A stretch of DNA of 64,000 nt from Bog-473 sp963834405 (lineage in GTDB: Bacteria > Actinomycetota > Acidimicrobiia > Acidimicrobiales > RAAP-2), in NCBI GenBank assembly GCA_963834405.1, contig CAWIBX010000006.1, positions 1-64,000 on the forward strand, read 5' to 3'. Position 1 is the stretch's first letter; each line of letters starts with the position of its first letter. Positions 1 through 7,825 of the stretch are shown here, one piece after another. Made by a program: the position numbers and the translations under genes. Below the pieces are notes generated by a model. That model did not search any database and was not told the origin of the DNA. It saw nothing but the letters and a program-made list of their open reading frames with translations.

Positions 1-2
1 AC

Positions 3-71
3 GAGGCACTGACCAAGCCGCTGACGGACCTGTCCGGTCCGCCCGAGAACGCCCCGAGGAGGCGGGGCTAA
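3..71 (+). CDS. Possible 3' end of a gene entering from the left
   Basis: A reading frame is open from the window edge to a TAA at 69-71 and encodes about 22 residues rich in proline and arginine. Nothing in such a short piece identifies a family. It could be the tail of a gene that starts outside the window or a chance open frame, so the call rests only on the open frame and its position at the edge. Confidence 0.2.
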   Translation, partial: EALTKPLTDLSGPPENAPRRRG

Positions 72-611
72 CCTTCTCGCCGGAGCACGGGCTCAACGCA
101 AAATTCGGTGAGCGAAACCGCGACGTTCCGTGAGCGCCGCGACAGATCGCGTCGAAGTGGTGGATCGGGTGAGCGGTCTGAGAGGGTCTGGAGGCGGTGC
201 GCGACAGGACCCGTCACGACGAGCACGAAGCTGGCGCTCACAATCTTCGGCGACGAAACCGAAGGTCGCGGGTTCAATTCCTGCCGGAGATCTCTCATGC
301 AGCGTTGTCGCTATTCGAACTCTGACGAGTTGCGGCACCTGCTTGGCCAGCTGCAACATAAGCATGAATGAAGGCGTCCCAAAAGCTCTCGTTCTCTGGA
401 GCGCCAGAGCTAAATCGCCTAGTAGAAGGCGGGTTTCGACGCCGTGGACATGTCCTCGTCTCACTCTGCTCGCGATCCCTGCCTTCGTACAAACCATGGG
501 ATACCGCTGTCAACCGCCTCAATAGGCTTGTTCCGGAGGCAGCAGCACTATGAGTGCCTGAGGGCTTCGTGAATCAAGTGCAACCCTTCGCCGGGAATAG
601 GCAACCGAGAT
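72..611. other. 540-base gap with a tRNA-like T-arm fragment
   Basis: No convincing gene is visible between the left-edge frame and the HAD gene; the short open frames overlap one another on both strands. At about 265-283 the plus strand has a T-arm-like string (a GCGGG stem, TTCAATT loop and CCTGC stem). No 5' half of a tRNA can be folded to it, so it is at most a 3' tRNA fragment of the kind left by integrases. It differs in sequence from the repeated modules elsewhere in the window. Confidence 0.35.
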
Positions 612-1310
612 TCAACCTTGTCGAAGCAAATTAAGAACTTGGTCCAGGTCCTCGATAGCTTCCCCATCCCAATCAGAATCCGCGTCATACCTATAGTACG
701 TCTCGCCAGGTACACGAAGAAGAACCGCTCGTAGTCCAACTGCCACCGCCCCGGAAAGTTCAGAGCTTCCTCCGTCGCCGACGTATATACAGTCCGAGGG
801 GTCAAGTCCCAGCCCCTCGAGCACTGCCCGGTACATCCTTGGATCAGGCTTTCGCCAGCCGACATCGCATGATCGGACCGCGCAATCAATGAAATCGGAA
901 TAAGGGAGGTCCGGCCAGATATCCAAGATCTCCGGTGTGCAATCGCTCAACAATCCGATCTTGAAACCTCGATCATGCAGCTCAACAAGGAGTTCGACTG
1001 AACCCCGGCGAGGTTGAAGCATTCGACGTTCGCTGGCCATCCGAACCTCTACCGCTCGACTTAGCGTTTCGCAGTTCACGACGAGCCCGAGTTCATTGCA
1101 AAGAAACAAGAGTGTTTGACGAAGATCTCCATATTGGCCCTTCGCCCTTGCATCGAAGGAGTCTCGAAGCACAGCACGGAACTCGTTTGCAGGTGCACCA
1201 AGGGCCTGAGCGAGCGCAACAGTATGGCGATCGCGGTCAACCTCGGCTCCGGTCAATGTGCCGAATAAGTCAAATATGACGCCGTCGATACGAACAGACT
1301 CTATTCCCAT
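612..1310 (-). CDS. HAD-superfamily hydrolase
   Basis: The protein of about 232 residues carries the haloacid dehalogenase motifs in order. These are the nucleophile motif DLFGTLTG near residue 14, motif II LLSDCTPE, a conserved lysine in GWRKPDP, and the acidic motif YVGDGGSSE with a following ELSGA. Such proteins hydrolyse phosphate esters or carbon-halogen bonds through an aspartyl intermediate in the cytosol; the substrate cannot be read from sequence. I start at the ATG at 1310, immediately before the first beta strand; a longer frame to 1394 adds 28 residues that do not look like family sequence. The gene stands alone, with no operon partner. Confidence 0.8.
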   Translation of the reverse strand: MGIESVRIDGVIFDLFGTLTGAEVDRDRHTVALAQALGAPANEFRAVLRDSFDARAKGQYGDLRQTLLFLCNELGLVVNCETLSRAVEVRMASERRMLQPRRGSVELLVELHDRGFKIGLLSDCTPEILDIWPDLPYSDFIDCAVRSCDVGWRKPDPRMYRAVLEGLGLDPSDCIYVGDGGSSELSGAVAVGLRAVLLRVPGETYYRYDADSDWDGEAIEDLDQVLNLLRQG

Positions 1311-1540
1311 CCGGACATGCAAGAGGACGAACGTGAGGGGTATTCGCGAACCTGACTCCGAACGCCAATCGGCTTGGGGTTGACCTCGCTTCACTGCCGG
1401 GTGCCCAGATCGGCCGGGCAGAGGACGCGATTCTCCGACTGACGCAGGCGATGGGCTAGCTGGGGGAAGAAGTACGGCATCGCTGACCGGCTCCCCTTAC
1501 CGTCGTCGGTCCGAATCGATGTCGATAACAACGACCTCCC

Positions 1541-1565
1541 ACCTTCGAGTTCGGCACCCGAAGGT
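1541..1565 (-). terminator. ACCTTCGGGT-family hairpin, likely terminator
   Basis: The sequence forms a 10-base stem with one mismatch (ACCTTCGAGT against ACCCGAAGGT) around a 5-base loop. It lies about 30 bases beyond the stop of the minus-strand ABM gene. Closely related hairpins occur at 4025, 5780, 18681 and 53438, most of them just after a gene end, so a transcription-termination role is inferred. No strong U-tract is present. Confidence 0.5.
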
Positions 1566-1596
1566 CGAATGACCTAGCGCCCTTGGAGTGCCGGCG

Positions 1597-1869
1597 TTAT
1601 GCCTCGATCTCCACCTCGCAAGTGGCGGAGCCGATGATCTCAGGACCATTGGCGGGGGCCAGCACATCAAGTGCCGCAACCGCATGCTCCTTCGTGTCGA
1701 ACTGCACGACACAAGTTCCAACTCCCGCTCCGTCGTTCAACCACATGCCCTTCTGAAGGCCTGGCAACCTCTTTGCCTCGGGAATGACGAATTCCTTGAG
1801 GATCGAGTGCCGGTGCTCGATGTCCGAGGCCGGATCGATCTTCACCTCTACCAAAACAGCGTGGGCCAT
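1597..1869 (-). CDS. Small dimeric alpha/beta-barrel (ABM-type) protein
   Basis: This 90-residue protein opens with AHAVLVEVKIDP and has a central PGLQKGMWL stretch, followed by a VVQFDTKEHAVAALDVL segment. That beta-alpha-beta pattern is typical of antibiotic-biosynthesis-monooxygenase or EthD-like ferredoxin folds. Such proteins often act on small aromatic or heme substrates, or as subunits next to oxidoreductases; the substrate here is unknown. The ATG at 1869 is preceded by a GGAAGGAAC ribosome site. It appears to be a single-gene unit ended by the hairpin at 1541. Confidence 0.72.
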   Translation of the reverse strand: MAHAVLVEVKIDPASDIEHRHSILKEFVIPEAKRLPGLQKGMWLNDGAGVGTCVVQFDTKEHAVAALDVLAPANGPEIIGSATCEVEIEA

Positions 1870-2002
1870 TTGATGTTCCTTCCCGAGCCGGCTCGAGTCT
1901 GTCCCGTCCTGTCAGGCCGGGAACCAACTCGGTCGCGACTTCCACAACCCTGCATCACGGCGGCCCCGGTTACCGACCGCAACCGGGGGGACGAATATCT
2001 GC

Positions 2003-2031
2003 TTGACATGATATCGACTTAAGCCTATACT
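2003..2031 (+). promoter_or_regulatory. Near-consensus sigma-70 promoter of the toxin-antitoxin operon
   Basis: A -35 box TTGACA (2003-2008) and a -10 box TATACT (2026-2031) are separated by exactly 17 bases. The expected transcription start falls at about 2038, three bases before the toxin ATG at 2041, so the message should be leaderless or nearly so. The stretch between the boxes is AT-rich with palindromic pieces and could hold the antitoxin operator. Confidence 0.75.
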
Positions 2032-2040
2032 GACTGGACA

Positions 2041-2408
2041 ATGCCACTGCCGAGGCACCCTCAGGTGGCCGAGTGGCTGAACAACCTCGATGACACCACG
2101 CGAGCCGAACTGGACGAAGCCCTCGCATATCTCGAACAGCATGGACGAGCGGCTGCCCTGCCCGACGTCCGCCATCGGATCCAAACCTCGAGGCACTTCC
2201 CCGACATGAGCGAGGTCCGCGTCGACATCGACCAGAGCCACGTGTATCGGGTGTTGGTCGGCTTTGGACCCGACGAAAGACCAGCGCTCCTGTTGGCCGG
2301 CAACAAAGCCGGGTCGGAAACGCCTGGTACGAGGCCAACGTGCCAATCGCTGACGAACGGTTCGACGCGTACCTGATTGCGCTTGAGAAGTCGAAGGAGA
2401 AGAGATGA
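2041..2408 (+). pseudogene. HigB/RelE-like (Gp49-type) toxin, frameshifted
   Basis: The first 90 residues match the phage-derived Gp49-like (HigB/RelE) toxin pattern, with an HFPDMSEVRVDI segment and YRVLVGFGPDERPALLLAG near the core. These toxins are ribosome-dependent mRNA interferases. After residue 90, at about 2311-2318, the family-like continuation (NAWYEANVPIADERFDAYL) is found in another frame, as if one base were missing. Restoring it would give a stop at 2406-2408 overlapping the antitoxin ATG. As read, the protein ends after 111 residues with an unrelated tail, so the toxin is probably inactive unless the indel is an assembly error. Confidence 0.75.
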
Positions 2409-2881
2409 CCAACCTGCCCGAGGGATGGGACGAATACGACCCCAATCAGCACGAACGCAGCGAACAGCCCTCTTACAAGGCAGCCAGAGCTGCGGCGGAC
2501 CAGCGAGCAGAGCGACGCAGGGCTGCCTACGGGGAAGCGCTCGCGGCTTTGCGCCGTGCCCGCTCTCTCACTCAGGTCGCCGTGGCTCAACGGCTGGGAG
2601 TCGCCCAGGGTGAGGTGTCGCGGATCGAGCATCAAGGCGACCTGCTGCTTTCGACACTGGCTCGCTACGTGGAGGGTATGGACGGGGAGCTCTCGCTGCT
2701 CGTTCGCTTTGGCGACGGCCGAACCATCGAGTTCAGCTCGGTACTCGAGGATCTCTTGGGGCCAGAGCACTTCGAAGAGGATGTGGTCGCCCCGGATCTA
2801 GCCAACCTCATCCAGCTCGCCGGATATCACGGTCGCTACCAGTACAAGGAGGAGGAGTTCCGTGCCCTTGCTACCGCCTGA
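2405..2881 (+). CDS. XRE-family antitoxin (HigA-like)
   Basis: The 158-residue protein has a charged N-terminal segment and a Cro/C1-type helix-turn-helix around residues 50-80 (LTQVAVAQRLGVAQGEVSRI). After it comes a C-terminal extension ending in aromatic and acidic residues. By family precedent it binds the upstream toxin and represses the operon promoter. Its ATG overlaps the restored toxin stop as ATGA, which implies translational coupling. The toxin-first gene order is the one typical of higBA loci. The antitoxin frame is intact while the toxin is broken, the usual direction of decay in such pairs. Confidence 0.82.
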   Translation: MTNLPEGWDEYDPNQHERSEQPSYKAARAAADQRAERRRAAYGEALAALRRARSLTQVAVAQRLGVAQGEVSRIEHQGDLLLSTLARYVEGMDGELSLLVRFGDGRTIEFSSVLEDLLGPEHFEEDVVAPDLANLIQLAGYHGRYQYKEEEFRALATA

Positions 2882-3242
2882 GCTCGCCCACCCCTTCCAC
2901 AGGCCTGCCCAGCGTGCCGCGGCGCGAGACCGCCTTGTTCATAGGGACGGCACTTTGCGATTGGTCGAGGCACTCGCGAGCAAGCCGGCTACGGCATGGT
3001 CGCCGGCCGAGAAAGCCGCCTTTCCGAGCATGACCAACGGAGTAGCTGATCCGCCGCCCCAACGGGTCACTCGCTGGGCGTCGCTGTTCGCCGAAGAGCT
3101 CGCGGAAGTGCACCGACTGGCTGCGAGCAAACAGCCGCTGAGCGACATGGAACTCCAAGAGGTCCTCTATCTGGCGGGTCGGCTCCTTTCGACCGTTACG
3201 GACTGGCCCATCGACAGGATTGACGACTTCTCGGTCGAATAG
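2862..3242 (+). CDS. Uncharacterised third gene of the toxin-antitoxin operon
   Basis: This 126-residue frame starts 20 bases inside the antitoxin gene and runs in the same direction, so it is probably translated from the same message. The protein is soluble and helix-rich, with a proline-rich start (PLLPPELAHPFHRP), a central block WASLFAEELAEVHRLAA and a C-terminal segment DMELQEVLYLAGRLLSTVTDWPI. I do not recognise a family. It could be an accessory chaperone-like component of the operon or an independent gene. The codon pattern and overlap favour a real gene. Confidence 0.6.
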   Translation: MPLLPPELAHPFHRPAQRAAARDRLVHRDGTLRLVEALASKPATAWSPAEKAAFPSMTNGVADPPPQRVTRWASLFAEELAEVHRLAASKQPLSDMELQEVLYLAGRLLSTVTDWPIDRIDDFSVE

Positions 3243-3413
3243 GTTTGGTCAGGAGGCTGAAGGAACCGGGCAACTCACTGTCCGGGCGACGTTGGCGGTC
3301 GGGCTTCCCGGATGGCGCTCCGTTGCAGAATTCCCCGTCAGACGTACCATTCTTCCGGACGGGCTCTCGGGTATGTTCCAACTCCACGCTGGGGGTTGAT
3401 GAACAGGCCGGGT

Positions 3414-3760
3414 GTCGGAGTCGCATGAACGACCTCTACAACGAACCACGTAACGCTCATCGGCGCTTTCCTCAGCGCTTGCCTCGCAGCGCTTGCCTCA
3501 TCCGATAAGGTCACGGAAGGTCACGTCGGAGAATGTGATCTTCTGGGGATCCCACCTTCGGCCCTCTGACCTGGGCTTTTTGGTGGAGGTGAAGGGACTC
3601 GAACCCTCGGCCTCTACATTGCGAATGTCTGGTTCTCGGCGTTATGACCAGGTCCTTTCCGAGGACTTTCCTGGTAACGGCGTTTCGATCCCCTCAGGTT
3701 CCCTCAGGATCCCTCCACTTCCCTCTCGATAAGGTCACGTAAGGTCACGCCGGAACGACG
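3414..3760 (-). repeat. att-like module A
   Basis: The core at 3582-3625 begins GGTGGAGGTGAAGGGACTCG. Read on the minus strand it is a T-arm (GAGGG, loop TTCGAGT, CCCTT) followed by CACCTCC and ACCA, as in a tRNA or tmRNA 3' end. Left of it are three GCGCTT-CC iterons (3461-3500) and two AAGGTCAC 8-mers (3507-3514, 3517-3524). Right of it are an imperfect inverted repeat (ACCAGG ... CCTGGT, about 3647-3675) and another AAGGTCAC pair (3731-3738, 3741-3748), 149 bases from the core. The first 44 bases from 3414 are nearly identical to the start of module C at 28229. Tyrosine-integrase attachment sites combine these elements, and that is the inferred role. Confidence 0.7.
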
Positions 3761-4060
3761 TCGGAGGGTGGTCGCGGACCGGTACTCACGACACCCATCG
3801 CCAGGCTCTGGGGATGCGCAACGAACAATGCTCCTTCCGTATTGACGACGATCACGCTCCTCGGCGAGCGATGGGACATCACCGGCCCTGAAAGGGCAGT
3901 GCTTTGTCGCCGGCAGAAGCCAACGCACTGTCCGCCAGTAGCCGGTCGACGACCCATCGGCTCACGCCCACCACGTCCCGCGCCAGGCCGTCTCCAAATT
4001 CGGCGTCGTTGACGCAGTCCCCATACCTTCGGGTTAGCGCCCGAAGGTCATTCGGAGACT
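3760..4060 (-). pseudogene. Remnant of excisionase-like HTH gene, module A
   Basis: Two minus-strand frames each hold part of a MerR/excisionase-type helix-turn-helix protein. The upstream part reads DVVGVSRWVVDRLLADSAL, the recognition-helix region. The downstream part reads GDVPSLAEERDRRQ, the usual C-terminal helix. A frameshift near 3890 separates them and no start can be assigned. The remnant faces the core of module A, as the HTH gene does in the other modules. Confidence 0.55.
4025..4048. repeat. Perfect ACCTTCGGG hairpin
   Basis: Nine perfectly complementary bases (ACCTTCGGG and CCCGAAGGT) flank a 6-base loop. The hairpin lies inside the decayed HTH region rather than at an obvious gene end, so it may be a dispersed palindrome rather than a functional terminator. 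It belongs to the same family as the hairpins at 1541, 5780 and 18681. Confidence 0.5.
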
Positions 4061-4311
4061 CCGAGCAAGCCGCTGCGTTGCTCCCGGGAGACTCCGGGCG
4101 GAGTGGTTGAAGCAATGGCTATGGAGCGAGTGATGCACATGGTCCGATGGGCTGGCCGTTCGACCCGTGGACGCCTTCGGCCTTCAGTTGTGCGCAGTAG
4201 GCCCGGAGCTCTGCCCATTGTGCCGCGGTATGAGGCCCGTTGCCGTTGCCAGAGTTCGTGCCCCCGCTGGCTGAGGTCGCGCCCGAGCCACCAGTATCGA
4301 TTGGCGGGGAG

Positions 4312-5013
4312 TCAAATCGCTTGGGTCGTCGTCCCTGACGGGGTGCTCAAGATGGCGGACGTGACGGTCGAACGCCCGGGCCACCAGGCCAGGAAGAGGC
4401 CGTTGCCGATAGTGGCGGCCACCCGGGTGCCATCGCTCAACACCACTGTGGCGGCGGACACCTCTGAGCCGGTGGAGCCCTCGGCGATGGTGTAGTTCTG
4501 GCCGTTGGCGGAAGCGCCTTGGAGGCGATCAAGGGTGATCTGGCCGGGCCCGGGCAGCGCAGGCTGACTGCCGCTGGCAATACTGAACTGGGTGCCGTCC
4601 GGGCCGCTCATGCACATTAGGGGTCCCTGGCTGGTTGTGTTCGCCCCAAAGAGCAGCAAGGTAAAAGGCCCGCGGGTGTCAGTGAGGGTGACGGTGCTCG
4701 GCAATGTGGGCGCGTCCGGTGGCGGATTAGTCGGCCTCGCTGCGCAGGCGGCCTCAGCGGCGGCGACCTGGCCGGGGGCCGGTGTGGTCGGCGACGCCGT
4801 CCAGGCCGCGAACGCAGGCGAGGTCCCAGCGCCCACGAGCACCACGAGGGCGGTAGCCACTCCGCTCGCGGCCAGGCCCACACCGCCGAGCGCGAACCCT
4901 CGCCGCTGACGATGGCGACGACGATCTGCGATCTCGGCCACGAGGTGTTCCTGGCGCGTGAGGAGTCGGGCATCGCTCAGGTATGGGATCGGAGGGACTT
5001 CGAGGTCATGCAT
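4312..5013 (-). CDS. Membrane-anchored partner of the ECF sigma factor (putative anti-sigma)
   Basis: The 233-residue product has a short cytosolic N-terminus rich in charged residues (ADRRRHRQRR). One membrane segment follows at about residues 41-62, then a long alanine/threonine-rich extracytoplasmic domain. It starts 9 bases after the sigma-factor stop behind an AGGAG site, and ECF genes are usually followed by their anti-sigma gene. No HxxxCxxC zinc motif is present, so it is not of the classic ZAS type, and the anti-sigma role is inferred from position only. The ATG at 5011-5013 was chosen over an upstream in-frame ATG because of the ribosome site and spacing. Confidence 0.62.
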   Translation of the reverse strand: MHDLEVPPIPYLSDARLLTRQEHLVAEIADRRRHRQRRGFALGGVGLAASGVATALVVLVGAGTSPAFAAWTASPTTPAPGQVAAAEAACAARPTNPPPDAPTLPSTVTLTDTRGPFTLLLFGANTTSQGPLMCMSGPDGTQFSIASGSQPALPGPGQITLDRLQGASANGQNYTIAEGSTGSEVSAATVVLSDGTRVAATIGNGLFLAWWPGRSTVTSAILSTPSGTTTQAI

Positions 5014-5021
5014 CGGTGCTC

Positions 5022-5594
5022 CTATGAGAACGTGGGGTTGATGGTGATCGCGGTGAACTTCTGGCGGGCACTGGCCAGCCGAGAACGGACGGTGCCAATC
5101 GGTATACCGAGCGAGGCGGCCGCGTCGGCATATGAGAGCTCGCTCCACAACACGAGAAGAACGACGTCTCGCTCAGCCTGGGAAAGGGGACGCAGCGCAT
5201 CGAGGGCCCGAGCCAGAGCCTCCTGAGCGTCGAGGTGCTCGATCGCGGTGTCCTCGGAGCTTGCGCCATCCGGCGGTGGTGGGACCCGCTCGAGAGCTGA
5301 TCGATACCGTCCCAGTGACCGATCGGCATTGCGGGTGACGTTGTGAGCCACGCCGAGCAGCCAAGGCAAAGCGCTCGCGTTGGACAGCTGCAGCTTCCGG
5401 CGCCGCCCGAACGCCTCCAAGAACACGACGCTGGTCAAGTCCTCGGCTACCTGGAAATTTCCGGTCCGCCTGGCGCAGTAGGCGTAGACGGCACGCGAAT
5501 GGCGCCTGAAGAGCAGGCCGAACGCCTCGGGGGTCCTTCCCCGCCATGGACACCAACTCGGCGTCACCAACTTTGCTGTACGAGCGCACACCAT
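5022..5594 (-). CDS. ECF sigma factor with a probable N-terminal frameshift
   Basis: Region 2 (PEAFGLLFRRHSRAVYAY and AEDLTSVVFLEAF) and region 4 (LSQAERDVVLLVLWSELSYADAAAS, then GIPIGTVRSRLASARQKF) identify an ECF RNA-polymerase sigma subunit of about 190 residues. The expected N-terminus, RSYSKVGDAELVSMAGKDP, is encoded in another frame from the GTG at 5589. The two frames meet at a run of five C residues at about 5540; four would restore a continuous family-like protein. As written, translation from the ATG at 5594 gives a different first 24 residues but an intact rest. The cause may be an assembly indel or a real mutation. Confidence 0.8.
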   Translation of the reverse strand: MVCARTAKLVTPSWCPWRGRTPEAFGLLFRRHSRAVYAYCARRTGNFQVAEDLTSVVFLEAFGRRRKLQLSNASALPWLLGVAHNVTRNADRSLGRYRSALERVPPPPDGASSEDTAIEHLDAQEALARALDALRPLSQAERDVVLLVLWSELSYADAAASLGIPIGTVRSRLASARQKFTAITINPTFS

Positions 5595-5779
5595 ATAGTG
5601 TCCGCGAGCCCCGCGAAAGTTCGATTGACGGTTGACACCCTCCTTATGCCGGGTGGAATCGGGCGCTGCCGCTGGCTGCTATCTCGTGATCTCCGAACCT
5701 TCGGGATCAGTCAGCATCAGCACGGCATCCGCCTCAAGACCTGGCGAGTGCTTTCGCGAACGGGAAGCTCACGTACCAC

Positions 5780-5805
5780 GACCTTCGGGTTCAGACCCGA
5801 AGGTC
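5780..5805 (-). terminator. Perfect 11-bp hairpin after the HxlR gene
   Basis: GACCTTCGGGT and its perfect complement flank a 4-base loop. The structure sits about 50 bases beyond the stop of the minus-strand HxlR gene and upstream of the sigma gene start. It most likely terminates HxlR transcription and insulates the sigma operon. Four Ts occur shortly downstream in places, but no long U-run does. Confidence 0.6.
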
Positions 5806-5855
5806 AGTCGTTGTTTAGCTGGTCGGTGAGCTCGAACGATGCACGAACTCGTCCC

Positions 5856-6386
5856 TCAAGGTTTCTCCTCCGGATTCGCTGAGCTCTCGGCCCGACGCAA
5901 GAACAAATCGGCGACCACCATGGTCCCAGGAGCGATCCGCGCCCCGGGTCCGGGGCGCATGATGACGTCTCGGTAGGCAAGGGGCTCGCCGCACTGTGAG
6001 CAGCAGACGGTGGGCTCGGTGTCGCGTCCGCAGTGGAGATGATTGAGGCGGGCGGGTGGCCCACTGTCGTCGGCCGCCCAACGGTCGCCCCACGCGAGCA
6101 GGGCCATGAGGGCCGGGACCAGATCGCCACCCATCTCGGTCAGCACGTAGTCGTAGCGAGGCGGATGCTCCTGGTAGGGGCGCCGCTCGATGACACCGCG
6201 TTCGACCAGGGTGTCGAGGCGCTCGGCCAAGACCTTGCGCGACACGCCGAGGTCGCGCTGGATGTCGTCGAATCGGCGTAAGCCCACCGCGATGCGCGCA
6301 ATGACCAGCGGGGTCCACCATTCGCCGACGATGTCGAGCGTGCGGGCGAGTGAGCAGTGGAAGTCGGCGAAGCTCGTGCGCTGCAT
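5856..6386 (-). CDS. HxlR-family transcriptional regulator
   Basis: The 176-residue protein has the HxlR winged-helix signature: a Cys near the N-terminus (DFHCSLARTLDIVGEWW), LRRFDDIQRDLGVSRKVLAERL, and the wing PPRYDYVLTEMGGDL. A C-terminal CxxCG-like segment (CCSQCGEPLAYRDVIM) is also seen in the related regulator at 50688. HxlR proteins sense reactive carbonyls, oxidants or drugs and control adjacent genes. It is transcribed divergently from the tautomerase pair, with an inverted repeat between them at 6402-6424 as the likely operator. Confidence 0.88.
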   Translation of the reverse strand: MQRTSFADFHCSLARTLDIVGEWWTPLVIARIAVGLRRFDDIQRDLGVSRKVLAERLDTLVERGVIERRPYQEHPPRYDYVLTEMGGDLVPALMALLAWGDRWAADDSGPPARLNHLHCGRDTEPTVCCSQCGEPLAYRDVIMRPGPGARIAPGTMVVADLFLRRAESSANPEEKP

Positions 6387-6401
6387 GTCGGGAGCGTAGC
6401 A

Positions 6402-6424
6402 GTGAGTTGACTAAAGAAACTCAC
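6402..6424. promoter_or_regulatory. Inverted repeat, likely HxlR operator
   Basis: GTGAGTT (6402-6408) and AACTCAC (6418-6424) form perfect 7-base arms separated by 9 bases. They lie 15 bases upstream of the HxlR start and 50 bases upstream of the tautomerase start. The position between divergent genes and the arm spacing suit a dimeric winged-helix regulator. Confidence 0.6.
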
Positions 6425-6473
6425 TTCCCTAGAGTGGGTCCCCTGAAGATACCCGCTCGGAAGGAGACCCCGG

Positions 6474-6953
6474 ATGCCGATGTTCGACCTGACCTTGCCC
6501 GCCGGTGCCCTCGAGCCCTCGGCGCTCGCCGAACTCGTGGAGGGCATCACCACGGCGTTGTTGCACTGGGAGGGGGCTCCGGACAACCCGGCATCCCGAG
6601 CGCTGGCGTGGGGCTTCGTACACGAGTTACCCGAGGGTGCGATCAATGTCGGCGGTGAGCCCGTCGAGCTCCCCTTCTACCGAGTCTTTCTGACGGTGCC
6701 ACACGGCACGCCGGGCATCCACGGCCCGCTCAACGAGCCGCGGCGCAACAAGTTGGTGCGTCAGGTGACCGAGCTCGTCCTCGCCGCGGAGGGTTGCAGC
6801 GACGTCGATAAACACGGATCGCGCGTCTGGTGCATGATCAGGGAGCAGCCCGACGGCTTCTGGGGTGCGAGCGGACGCATCTTCCGCATGACCGACATCG
6901 CCGCGATCGTCATGGCCGACGAACCTGTGGCCTCCGCCGCGAGCCCCTCATGA
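6474..6953 (+). CDS. Tautomerase-superfamily protein
   Basis: The protein begins MPMFDLTLP, so removal of Met would expose the catalytic proline used by the 4-oxalocrotonate tautomerase superfamily. At 159 residues it is about twice the length of the small 4-OT subunit, which fits the fused-type or cis-CaaD-like subfamilies. Later segments (FYRVFLTVPHGTPG, RNKLVRQVTELVLAAEG) fit the beta-alpha-beta repeat. Members tautomerise or dehalogenate small unsaturated acids; the substrate is unknown. It overlaps the next gene by ATGA and is divergent from HxlR, so it is probably induced by the signal HxlR senses. Confidence 0.72.
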   Translation: MPMFDLTLPAGALEPSALAELVEGITTALLHWEGAPDNPASRALAWGFVHELPEGAINVGGEPVELPFYRVFLTVPHGTPGIHGPLNEPRRNKLVRQVTELVLAAEGCSDVDKHGSRVWCMIREQPDGFWGASGRIFRMTDIAAIVMADEPVASAASPS

Positions 6954-7420
6954 ACGCGCCCAACGGATCACAGCAATCGGGCGTGGCCGGCGCCTCCCCC
7001 AAGCCGACCGTCCTACAACACCGCGAAGTCCCTGAGGCGATCCGCTCCCTCGGCACCCTGGCCAATCCCAATTATGTCGACCTCTTCACGGCCGCAACGA
7101 GCGGCGCCCGGGACAGATCACCCGAGCAGTGGGCCCGGGGCGTGCTCGAACAGTCTCCCCTGGCGCGCCGCAATGCTCGTGTGCTCTGGCAGCTCATGGG
7201 CCTGCGTCTCGGACCACAGCATTCAGCCGACCACGTCCAAGGCTGGAAGATCGCGGCGCGCGGCGACGACTGGATCCGCCTCGAGACGGCCTCGTGGTAT
7301 ATGACCGCCCAAGCCGTGTGCTTGGTCGAAGAGGACCAGGTGTCTATCTCGTTGTCGCTCCGCTACGACCAGCCGGTCGCCCCCCTCGTCTGGGCCCTGG
7401 TATCGGGTCCGCACCAATGA
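6950..7420 (+). CDS. Conserved hypothetical protein, DUF2867-like, coupled to the tautomerase
   Basis: The 156-residue product starts at the ATG overlapping the tautomerase stop. Its second half, with GWKIAARGDDWIRLETASWY followed by hydrophobic strands and RYDQPVAPLVWALVSGPHQ, resembles small beta-rich proteins of the DUF2867 type. The assignment is tentative and no catalytic residues can be named. Translational coupling suggests it works with the tautomerase under HxlR control. Confidence 0.6.
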   Translation: MNAPNGSQQSGVAGASPKPTVLQHREVPEAIRSLGTLANPNYVDLFTAATSGARDRSPEQWARGVLEQSPLARRNARVLWQLMGLRLGPQHSADHVQGWKIAARGDDWIRLETASWYMTAQAVCLVEEDQVSISLSLRYDQPVAPLVWALVSGPHQ

Positions 7421-7715
7421 GCAGTCCCGATCATGTTGCGCCAAGCCGTTCAACTCCTGACGAACTGAGCGTTCCGAACATGGCCAGCTCAGCGTATGTT
7501 TATGGGCCATGCTGTCGGAGGTGGCCCCGGCCCGATTTACGCGTTAACTACGACCGAATTCATGACGGTGCCGGTCGATGCCGCGCTGTGGCTTGATGAT
7601 GAAAGTGCCGCCTGACCTGGGGCGACCATTTCCGACGCGCCCGCTCACGACATCGGACTGGATCCACGCAGAACGCACCCGACCATCGAGCGAGCCGCAA
7701 TTTTGGGGTGGTCGT
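7421..7715. other. Intergenic stretch left of the IS21 element
   Basis: No supported gene is visible here. Short frames occur on both strands without ribosome sites or family-like sequence. The stretch ends at the 5-bp target duplication of the IS21 element. Confidence 0.5.
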
Positions 7716-7825
7716 AGGTTTGTCGTTTGCCAGTCCTAAAGGACCACCTCTTTGCCAGAAGCATGGGACCACGTCGCGTCCACTTCGACCGGCTGTGGCG
7801 ATGATCACGGAGGGTCTTGTCGGTG

